From the NCBI GenBank assembly GCA_003210235.1, contig QCVV01000007.1:1-32306 (forward strand): a stretch of DNA of 32,306 nt. The letters run 5' to 3'. The notes below the pieces were generated by a model that was not told where the DNA came from, did not search any database, and worked only from the letters and a program-made list of their open reading frames with translations. Made by a program: the position numbers and the translations under genes. Positions 26,429 to 32,306 of the stretch are shown here, piece after piece (position 1 is the first letter of the stretch; each line of letters opens with the position of its first letter). The stretch is from Prochlorococcus sp. AG-686-O05. GTDB taxonomy: Bacteria > Cyanobacteriota > Cyanobacteriia > PCC-6307 > Cyanobiaceae.

Positions 26429-27460
26429 ATGAGGCTTAAAAGTACTACAAGATTTGGCCTTTACAAAGATCTTTTAAGTTCTTCAAATTATTTTAAATTA
26501 GTTTGTGGCGCAGGGAACGAGGACAAAAACGAAGTAGAGTTTTTAACTTTTGTCTACACCTTAGCTGGATGTGCTGGTTTTGACGTCTCTGCGAGCCCAG
26601 AAATTGTTGATTCTGCTAAAAAAGGGATTAATCTAGCTATTGAAAAATCATTTGAACTTGGAATAGAAATACCTTTTATCCCTTTTATCACTGTTAGTGT
26701 AGGGATGCCGGGAGATCATCATGTTAGAAAAGCCATAATAACAAATGATTGTGTTTCCTGTAATTTATGTATACCTACATGTCCTACAGATGCAATTCCC
26801 GACAATTTAATTATTACTCGTGAATTATGTATAGGTTGCGGTAATTGTGAAGCAGTTTGTCCTCCAGCGGCAAATGCAATAAAATATGAACATAATTCTA
26901 AAGAGCTATTAACAATTTTACCTAAATGTGTTGAAGCAGGTGCAGAAAGTATTGAACTCCATGCAGGAGTTCCTGACGATAGTTCAACAGTAAAAGAATG
27001 GAAGATTGTCTCTGAATCAGTTCCAAATGGAATGATATCTATGTGTTTAGATAGAAAACATTTAAGCAATGATATGCTTATAGAAAGAATAAAAATTGCA
27101 CAAGAAATTGCAAATGATAGATTAATAATTCAAGCAGATGGAATTCCAATGAGTGGAGGAGTAGACGACTTTAATACAACATTACAAGCCGTATCAATAA
27201 CTGACTTTATAAATAAAGAATTGAAAAATAAATATCCAAAATTTAAAAAATTACCCATTCTTATTTCAGGCGGAACAAATTCTTTTACCGGTCAATTAGC
27301 TAGACAATGTAAAGTAAAATTTAATGGAATAACAATTGGTACTCATGCTAGAAAAGTAATATCTAGTTTCTTTTCAAGGCCAGCAGATTTTAAAAAAGAT
27401 AAACTCCTTTTTGCTATAAATAATGCAAAAAAGTTAATAGATATGAATTTATATCATTAA
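26429..27460 (+). CDS. LdpA-like protein with two [4Fe-4S] clusters
   Basis: 343 residues with the three-part plan of cyanobacterial LdpA, a redox-responsive circadian-input Fe-S protein. The N-terminal domain has YFKLVCGAGNED and FVYTLAGCAGFDVSASPEIV. A ferredoxin-like region has Cys108/111/114/118 and Cys134/137/140/144 (two CxxCxxCxxxC motifs, each followed by Pro). The C-terminal domain has IQADGIPMSGG (234-244) and ILISGGTNSF (277-286), then GITIGTHARK. Its first cluster motif is a regular ferredoxin type, unlike the spaced cysteines I recall for clock LdpA, and it sits in an island with sugar-acid genes. It is therefore more likely a specialised paralogue than the clock protein. The C-terminal GGT region suggests a phosphate-binding barrel, which is inference. 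Confidence 0.75.
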   Translation: MRLKSTTRFGLYKDLLSSSNYFKLVCGAGNEDKNEVEFLTFVYTLAGCAGFDVSASPEIVDSAKKGINLAIEKSFELGIEIPFIPFITVSVGMPGDHHVRKAIITNDCVSCNLCIPTCPTDAIPDNLIITRELCIGCGNCEAVCPPAANAIKYEHNSKELLTILPKCVEAGAESIELHAGVPDDSSTVKEWKIVSESVPNGMISMCLDRKHLSNDMLIERIKIAQEIANDRLIIQADGIPMSGGVDDFNTTLQAVSITDFINKELKNKYPKFKKLPILISGGTNSFTGQLARQCKVKFNGITIGTHARKVISSFFSRPADFKKDKLLFAINNAKKLIDMNLYH

Positions 27461-27466
27461 ATTAAA

Positions 27467-28318
27467 GTGAAAAAAAAAATAAGATTAAATAATTTAGAAA
27501 ATCATTATCAAAATAGATTTAATAATTCTAGATTTTACAAACTAAATTTAAGTAAAACCGAAGAAACAAGCAATATAAAATCTAATCTAGTTGTTATTTC
27601 ATCGTTAATAGGTTTTTCTGCTATCTCAATATCTTATGATATTCAAGAATTTAAGAATATTCGATTATCAATCGAAGAAGCTAATATTAAATCTAAATTA
27701 TTGAAATTAGATGAGTTTATATCTCCCTTGATTTTCTGCCGTTTAAAGATTTCAATGTTCAAAAAAAATCAATTTAATGATTTATTAAATAAAATAGAAA
27801 TTCTAAATAAGCTAAATATATTTTCTATAGAATTTGATTTAGACTCAACAGATCAAGAATTTATAAAAAATATAATTCAAATTGCTTATGAGAATTTTGT
27901 AAATAAATCAATTTCCTTAATAATAAGTAGAAAAATAATGAGTAATGCCATTATTATTGATACTATAAAAAGTATCAGAGAAATAGTACAAAATGACTTA
28001 ATAGTTGAAGTTGATGGAGTCTCCTCGCATACTGATAAAAATGAATTTAATAATACTCTTCAAACTATCTCTACTGCGGATATTTTAAATAAACAATTAA
28101 AACTTACTAGTCCAAAATATAATAGAATTCCTTTAATACTGTCTGGGGGTACAAATATTGCTACTGCTAAATTTGCTGATCAGTGTGGTGTTTTGTTTAA
28201 TGGGATAAGTTTTGATATTTCTTATTTTAGAGATTTAGATAATAATTTTATGGAATGTATGAATAGTAAAAGTAAGCTTAAGGTTCTGACTAGTAAATTA
28301 AATAATTTATTTTTATGA
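27467..28318 (+). CDS. LdpA-like paralogue lacking the Fe-S region
   Basis: 283 residues starting with GTG at 27467, six nt after the previous stop. The C-terminal half aligns closely with the upstream gene: VEVDGVSSHTDKNEFNNTLQ against IQADGIPMSGGVDDFNTTLQ, and ILSGGTNIATAKFADQCGVL against the GGTNSF segment. The N-terminal part aligns more weakly (LVVISSLIGFSAISISYD). The segment holding both CxxCxxCxxxC motifs is missing in frame; the reading passes from a FISPLIFCRLKISMF stretch directly to the next helix. It looks like a duplicated subunit that lost its clusters. Ten A follow the start codon (27470-27479), a possible slippage site. It could pair with the Fe-S protein. Confidence 0.68.
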   Translation: MKKKIRLNNLENHYQNRFNNSRFYKLNLSKTEETSNIKSNLVVISSLIGFSAISISYDIQEFKNIRLSIEEANIKSKLLKLDEFISPLIFCRLKISMFKKNQFNDLLNKIEILNKLNIFSIEFDLDSTDQEFIKNIIQIAYENFVNKSISLIISRKIMSNAIIIDTIKSIREIVQNDLIVEVDGVSSHTDKNEFNNTLQTISTADILNKQLKLTSPKYNRIPLILSGGTNIATAKFADQCGVLFNGISFDISYFRDLDNNFMECMNSKSKLKVLTSKLNNLFL

Positions 28319-28364
28319 ATTATTTAAAAATATAAAAATTAAAGTATTTTCATTATTATTTATT

Positions 28365-29102
28365 ATGAGAAATTTTTTATTGATCATACCTGCGCGTTTG
28401 GATTCTACTAGATTACCAAAGAAACTTTTGTTGGATATAGAGGGTATAAGTATTCTTCAAAGAACATATAATTGTGCTTTAAAAGCTTTAAAAGATAAAG
28501 AAAAAATTTTAATAGCGACAGATTCAATTGAAATAAAAAAACATTGTGAAAATTTCGGAGCTAAAACATTGATAACATCAAAGGATTGTCTTACTGGAAC
28601 AGATCGAATTGCTGAAGTTTCTCAAATAATTGAAGCAGAACAGTATATAAATTTGCAAGGGGATGAGCCTATTTTTCCAAGTTCCCAGCTATCATTATTT
28701 ATTGAAAAAGTATCTTTAGATCCTTCTAATGTTTATACTGCGGTTACAAAAATTAAAAAAGAATCAGATTTTAGAAATCTATCAATACCTAAAATGGTTT
28801 TTTCAAATAGTAATAAATTACTTTACTCAAGCAGAGCCCCTATACCCTCGAGTAAGTTAGGTTCTTTTAGTTTTGGTTATAAGCATGTTTGTGTTTATGC
28901 ATTTAATAAAAATCATCTTTCAATTTTTAAAAGTTATAATAGTAAAACTAAATTTGAATTACAAGAAGACTTAGAAATAAATAGATATTTAGAATTGGAT
29001 ATCAATGTTAAATGTATTGAATTAGAAGAATGTGGGAAGGCAGTTGATACAGAAAGCGATTTTATGGCAGTTGAAAAAATTATTAAATCTAGTTCAATTT
29101 AA
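28365..29102 (+). CDS. KdsB-like CMP-keto-deoxy-sugar-acid cytidylyltransferase
   Basis: 245 residues, the normal length of CMP-KDO synthetase. Motifs in order: IPARLDSTRLPKK (8-20, the CTP-binding loop), TSKDCLTGTDRIAEV (71-85), NLQGDEP (96-102, metal-binding Asp100), YSSRAPIP (154-161), KHVCVYAF (173-180), ELQEDLEINRYLE (198-210) and VDTESD (227-232, second metal-binding Asp228). All catalytic motifs are intact. KdsB activates KDO with CTP. Marine picocyanobacterial lipopolysaccharide has been reported to lack KDO, so another 2-keto-3-deoxy acid is a reasonable alternative. No KDO-8-phosphate synthase or KdsD is visible in the window. The stop overlaps that of the convergent aldolase gene by 9 nt. 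Confidence 0.85.
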   Translation: MRNFLLIIPARLDSTRLPKKLLLDIEGISILQRTYNCALKALKDKEKILIATDSIEIKKHCENFGAKTLITSKDCLTGTDRIAEVSQIIEAEQYINLQGDEPIFPSSQLSLFIEKVSLDPSNVYTAVTKIKKESDFRNLSIPKMVFSNSNKLLYSSRAPIPSSKLGSFSFGYKHVCVYAFNKNHLSIFKSYNSKTKFELQEDLEINRYLELDINVKCIELEECGKAVDTESDFMAVEKIIKSSSI

Positions 29103-29825
29103 CAAATTAAAATAATTCTGATACTCTTCTTTCAATTTCAATGCTAGTTGGGAAGTATCTACTGATGCTACCGGGAAGTGAACTCCTATTTTAAAAAGTA
29201 TTTCTAATTCCTCTATATTTCTATATATTGCAAGGACTTTTTTATTAAATTGATTCGCAAATTTAACTATCAACTTTAAGTTTTCTATAATTTCAGCGTC
29301 AAAGATATCGCCTTGTTTTAATAATTCTACTGATAAGTCGTAAGCTCCAAAATATACAAAATCAACATTTTTATTACTTATTAGCAATTTGGAATTTTTT
29401 ATACCTAACTTAGATTCAATAAGAATTCCTATTGAAGGATCTTTAACTGTAATTTTCTCCATCCCATATTTATTTCTAGGAACAAATGGAGAAAAACTTT
29501 TATTACCTTTCGGATAAAGTAAACTTTGATTTATAATTTTTTCTAAATCTAATTCAGTCTCTATATGTGGGAAAAGAACTGCATCAACTCCTGTATCAAT
29601 TATTTGTACTATATATTCATATGAGCATGAAGGTAGCCTTGCAATCGTGAAGATTGAAGATGCTTGAGACGAAAACACGCAATTTTGAATAGTTTGAGGA
29701 TTAAGAAGACCATGTTCAAGATCTAATAAAGTGATCTTAAATCCTGCTTTTGCAATAATATCAGTAACTATACTCGAATCTAAAATCTGCCAGATGCAAA
29801 GGCCATTAACTAAATTCTTAATCAT
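29094..29825 (-). CDS. HpcH/HpaI-family class II pyruvate aldolase
   Basis: 243 residues, a typical length. LLDLEHGLL (33-41) contains the catalytic His38 region, IARLPS (61-66) the substrate-binding Arg63, GVDAVLFPHIET (79-90) the following strand, ILIES (134-138) metal ligand Glu137, and YFGAYDLS (158-165) metal ligand Asp163. All expected active-site residues are present. Family members reversibly add pyruvate or a related enolate to an aldehyde, giving a 2-keto-3-deoxy or 4-hydroxy-2-oxo acid. With the neighbouring phosphatase and cytidylyltransferase it could build the acid that is then activated. It is separated by 98 nt from the HAD gene and may have its own promoter. Confidence 0.82.
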   Translation of the reverse strand: MIKNLVNGLCIWQILDSSIVTDIIAKAGFKITLLDLEHGLLNPQTIQNCVFSSQASSIFTIARLPSCSYEYIVQIIDTGVDAVLFPHIETELDLEKIINQSLLYPKGNKSFSPFVPRNKYGMEKITVKDPSIGILIESKLGIKNSKLLISNKNVDFVYFGAYDLSVELLKQGDIFDAEIIENLKLIVKFANQFNKKVLAIYRNIEELEILFKIGVHFPVASVDTSQLALKLKEEYQNYFNLLN

Positions 29826-29923
29826 AATTATTTATTAATTAAATGAACTCTACTAAAAAACAAAATTTATTCATAATAAATAATCAATTTTTAAAGTAAA
29901 TTTTCAGTTTTGTAAAATATTAA

Positions 29924-30679
29924 TTAATCAATATTAACTTCTGAAAGATTTGATATTGAATACTTACATATTTTCATTAAATCACATAAGGGTATTTGCC
30001 CAGTTGCCACAAGGATCGATCCTTTCAAATCAGCTTTCTTAGAAAATTCGTAATCAACTGGCGCGTCTCCAATAGCAATTACATTTTTTTTATTTATTTG
30101 CATCTTCTCGCAAAGGTAATTAGCGGGAATTCCTGTTGCTTTCTTTCCTATCTTATTATCGCCTCCTATTATAAATTCAAAATAAGATTCAATATTAAGT
30201 TTTTTGCAAGCCTCTTGAGCATTGTGAGTTGTATCACTAGTAAGTAAACTAATTTTTACATCGCGTTGATGAATTTTTTTGATAAAGTCCACACATTCAT
30301 CAATAGGTTTAATAAAGCTATCAGATATGGCTGTAAAATTTTTATGTACTTCAACAAAAATTTCTTCAATTTCTGCAACCGAGGATTTAATACCTATTTT
30401 TCTAAGATCTTCAATTAATTTATCAATAACTTCTCTTCTCGTTACAAGGGCAATTGGTCCTTTAGGTAATAATTTTTGAGTAATCGGATTTAAACCCATA
30501 AATCTTGACACTTGAGTATACTTTTCCATATCAATTGAAAATCTTTCACAAATAAGTTCTGTTCTCATGGAAATAATTTTTGACCAATAAATATGTGAAT
30601 CAGTTAAAGTTCCATCCTTATCAAAAATAATGCCTTGAATATTTTTTAAGTAAAAGTTATTAGCCTTTAAATTAATCAT
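29924..30679 (-). CDS. HAD-superfamily phosphatase (phosphoglycolate phosphatase-like)
   Basis: 251 residues. Motif I is IIFDKDGTLTD (nucleophile Asp20, general acid Asp22), motif II is LLTSDT (Thr147 or Ser148), motif III Lys179 in IGKKATG, and motif IV IGDAPVDYEF with Asp205 and Asp209. A helical cap lies between motifs I and II (about 35-115), which places it in the capped C1 type and not with the capless KdsC (KDO-8-phosphate phosphatase). It probably removes phosphate from a phosphorylated keto-acid sugar or an aldehyde precursor. It starts 4 nt after the upstream aldolase-like gene, so the two are co-transcribed. Confidence 0.82.
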   Translation of the reverse strand: MINLKANNFYLKNIQGIIFDKDGTLTDSHIYWSKIISMRTELICERFSIDMEKYTQVSRFMGLNPITQKLLPKGPIALVTRREVIDKLIEDLRKIGIKSSVAEIEEIFVEVHKNFTAISDSFIKPIDECVDFIKKIHQRDVKISLLTSDTTHNAQEACKKLNIESYFEFIIGGDNKIGKKATGIPANYLCEKMQINKKNVIAIGDAPVDYEFSKKADLKGSILVATGQIPLCDLMKICKYSISNLSEVNID

Positions 30680-30683
30680 TTAA

Positions 30684-31478
30684 CTATTTGCTTATCCTTT
30701 TATTAATTGTAGAAATCCTTAGGTTTTCTTCCTCGGAACGAGATAAATACATCTTTCTTTTGAAATTAAGCCAGCTTAGTTCAAACTTTAATCCCATCTC
30801 TATTATTTCGGAAAACTCACTCTTATCAATAATATTCAGGTATAAAAAAGTACATTTTCTTGATTCAAATGCTTTAATTTGATTTTCAGTATAGTTCTTC
30901 AAAAAAACATAACTATCTTTAGTTAAATTGCCTCCAATTGTAACTTCGATATTATTTTTATTGCATAGTTCTATGATTTTTGAACTTTCATTCAAAATAA
31001 TTTCTGAATTTACATCTTTTAGACCTAATGATTCTGCTAGATCTGAACGACCAATAACGATATTTCTTATTGGTAAAGATAGTATTTTTATCTTATCGAT
31101 AATGTTTCTAAAGTTCTTGCAACCAGTAATGCTTTCAATATTGATTGATAATGAGGGTATTTTATTAAGCGATTTAAAGTCTTTTGCAAAATCATTGAAA
31201 GATTGACAACAATTTTCTAAAGCATAATCTGATTCAATCATTGGTACTAATATATTATCCGCACCAAGTTGAAAAGCCTCATAAAAATCCCTTTTTGCCG
31301 AGGCACCTCCTATTTTAAGAGTCAAAGGTATTTCATTTTTAGTGCATAAATAAGAAAGAATAGAAAGTTCATCAATTCTTGTACCCTCTGCTTCAAATTC
31401 AGCCTTTATTGCTAATAATGAATTTGAAGATTTCAAACTTAATAGATTTTTTTCCAGTTCAGATAAAAGAGAATTCAT
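30684..31478 (-). CDS. HpcH/HpaI aldolase-like protein with intact metal site
   Basis: 264 residues. The central part carries the hallmarks of the HpcH/HpaI/CitE TIM-barrel family: INIES (112-116) with metal ligand Glu115, and IVIGRSDLAESLG (140-152) with metal ligand Asp146. Upstream are LKIGGASAKRD (54-64) and LVPMIESDYA (77-86), which replace the usual D/LEH segment, so this is a distinct subfamily and not a standard HpaI. KAEFEAEGTR near the N-terminus may give further acidic ligands. The tandem gene at 31485 is a paralogue without these ligands. It likely cleaves or forms a C-C bond next to a carboxylate; the substrate is unknown. Confidence 0.68.
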   Translation of the reverse strand: MNSLLSELEKNLLSLKSSNSLLAIKAEFEAEGTRIDELSILSYLCTKNEIPLTLKIGGASAKRDFYEAFQLGADNILVPMIESDYALENCCQSFNDFAKDFKSLNKIPSLSINIESITGCKNFRNIIDKIKILSLPIRNIVIGRSDLAESLGLKDVNSEIILNESSKIIELCNKNNIEVTIGGNLTKDSYVFLKNYTENQIKAFESRKCTFLYLNIIDKSEFSEIIEMGLKFELSWLNFKRKMYLSRSEEENLRISTINKRISK

Positions 31479-31484
31479 TTTAAA

Positions 31485-32255
31485 TTATGCTTTATTTAGG
31501 AAATCTGTAAGGTGCTTTTCTCGTATATTGAGATAATTGTGTTTCTTTACAATACATTTATTCATTAGGCTTAAAATTTCTTTTTCTAAAACTTGTAATC
31601 TATTAATTTGTTTTATTAAATTTGAATCTAATTCTCCAACTCTTATTGTAAATAGTCCTGTCTTGATGTAATCAGGGGAAATTCCATAATCACTTAAATT
31701 GATAATTGACTTTTGTGTAATTCCTCCAGAAATTGAGTATAAAAACTTGCTTTTCTTAATAAGCGCTACCTTTTTACTAATTATATTATTTATTTTTTCT
31801 TCAAAATTATCGACCTCAAAATTATTATTATTTACAAGCTTTGTTGATATTATGATGGATCTGCGATCAAAATTAAAAATTAAATTTTTTCTACTAATAA
31901 ATTTTGGAATTTCTAAATTTTGAATATCATCAATCATTTCTAAACCCATTTTTGAAGAAATATTAATAAAACATTTTTTTGAGCCTAATAAATTTTGGTC
32001 TGTTAAGAAAGTTTTTTCTAGAGCATTAAAAATTTTCTTAATTGCAAAAATTGATTCAATAATAGAAAATTCATATGCTTCCACGAAAAGACTTTTCGAC
32101 TCCTGAAGATCTCTTATAGATTCGGCTCCCCCAATCATTGAACATAAATTAAATTTATTTGATCTTGCATAATTGCAAAGCATCAAAATATCATTGAAAC
32201 TCAGGTCAAAAATATGATCATTGGTATTCAAGAAAACTTCTGATCTGAAATGCAT
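31485..32255 (-). CDS. Aldolase-like paralogue without metal ligands, probable non-catalytic subunit
   Basis: 256 residues, first gene of the reverse operon, 6 nt before its paralogue. SMIGGAESIRDLQESKSLF (39-57) and SIIESIFAIKKI (64-75) align with IGGASAKRDF and PMIESDYALENC of the next gene, and ISGGITQKS in its C-terminal part aligns with IGGNLTKDS. At the metal site, however, INIES has become INISS (Ser100 for Glu) and GRSD has become NFDR (Arg131 for Asp). Both metal ligands are thus lost. A scaffolding or allosteric subunit with the intact paralogue is the simplest reading. Any standard database match may be weak. Confidence 0.6.
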   Translation of the reverse strand: MHFRSEVFLNTNDHIFDLSFNDILMLCNYARSNKFNLCSMIGGAESIRDLQESKSLFVEAYEFSIIESIFAIKKIFNALEKTFLTDQNLLGSKKCFINISSKMGLEMIDDIQNLEIPKFISRKNLIFNFDRRSIIISTKLVNNNNFEVDNFEEKINNIISKKVALIKKSKFLYSISGGITQKSIINLSDYGISPDYIKTGLFTIRVGELDSNLIKQINRLQVLEKEILSLMNKCIVKKHNYLNIREKHLTDFLNKA

Positions 32256-32306
32256 ATTATTTAAACTTTCTGTTAGATATTAATTTAGGATATAATCAAT
32301 AAGAAT

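Noticed and set aside
26719-27069. Minus-strand ORF of 116 codons
   Set aside because: Entirely inside the LdpA-like gene, opposite its conserved Fe-S motifs; antisense shadow.
26429-27460. The canonical circadian-clock gene ldpA
   Set aside because: Family membership is clear but the first Fe-S motif is of a different type, the flanking genes are sugar-acid genes, and a tandem paralogue is present; named only as LdpA-like.
29924-30679. KdsC (KDO-8-phosphate phosphatase)
   Set aside because: Length and a helical cap between motifs I and II place it with capped HAD phosphatases, not capless KdsC.
29094-32255. Phosphoenolpyruvate mutase (phosphonate biosynthesis) among the aldolase-like genes
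   Set aside because: The superfamily is related, but the EDKxxxxxNS signature of PepM is absent and no phosphonopyruvate decarboxylase is seen.
1-32306. CRISPR arrays, insertion sequences, integrases or prophage genes
   Set aside because: No regularly spaced repeats, no transposase or recombinase motifs and no flanking duplications were seen.

Overview
The window reads as a chromosomal segment of a high-light-adapted marine picocyanobacterium, most likely Prochlorococcus. The support is a very AT-rich, compact gene layout, an FtsH - ornithine carbamoyltransferase - cyanobacterial-type LexA block at the left edge, and a dense run of surface-glycan genes typical of the hypervariable genomic islands of that genus. 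This placement is inferred from gene content and composition, not from a database search.

Layout. (1) 1-1905 is conserved core: the FtsH C-terminus, argF and lexA, with a near-consensus LexA box just upstream of lexA. (2) 1991-17589 is a surface-polysaccharide island in mixed orientations: a GT-C-like membrane protein, a double-SDR fusion, a GT2 glycosyltransferase, a UDP-galactopyranose-mutase-like flavoprotein, an LPG-synthase-TM-type membrane protein, a sulfotransferase-like protein, a Wzx-like flippase, a phytanoyl-CoA-dioxygenase-like oxygenase, an SGNH esterase-like protein, a diiron ferritin-like protein, a NodU/TobZ-type carbamoyltransferase with a tiny DUF5989-like membrane partner, a protein with a DDD motif, and a methyltransferase. 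(3) 17590-19277 is gene-poor, holding tRNA-Ala(GGC) and at least two small genes broken by stops or a frameshift; it looks like a decaying insertion hotspot. (4) 19278-26059 is a second glycan block: a membrane-anchored copper-radical-oxidase-like protein with all active-site residues, a second SGNH paralogue, a GtrC-like membrane transferase, a GtrA-like protein and a second mutase-like flavoprotein.

(5) 26429-32255 is the most unusual part. Two operons converge. The forward one encodes an LdpA-like two-[4Fe-4S] protein, a paralogue that has lost exactly the Fe-S region, and a KdsB-like CMP-sugar-acid synthetase. The reverse one encodes an HpcH/HpaI-like protein that has lost its metal ligands, an intact paralogue of it, a HAD phosphatase and a third HpcH/HpaI aldolase. 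Aldolase + phosphatase + cytidylyltransferase is the logic for making a CMP-activated keto-deoxy sugar acid, here with an Fe-S protein family known from clock input. The recurring 'intact plus stripped paralogue' arrangement suggests heteromeric complexes. I know of no described pathway with this composition; the pathway is inference, the homologies and motif losses are visible in the sequence.

Together the genes would build, decorate (carbamoyl, methyl, sulfate, acyl, hydroxyl or oxidised groups) and export a strain-specific cell-surface glycan, the kind of variable trait that phage and grazers select on.
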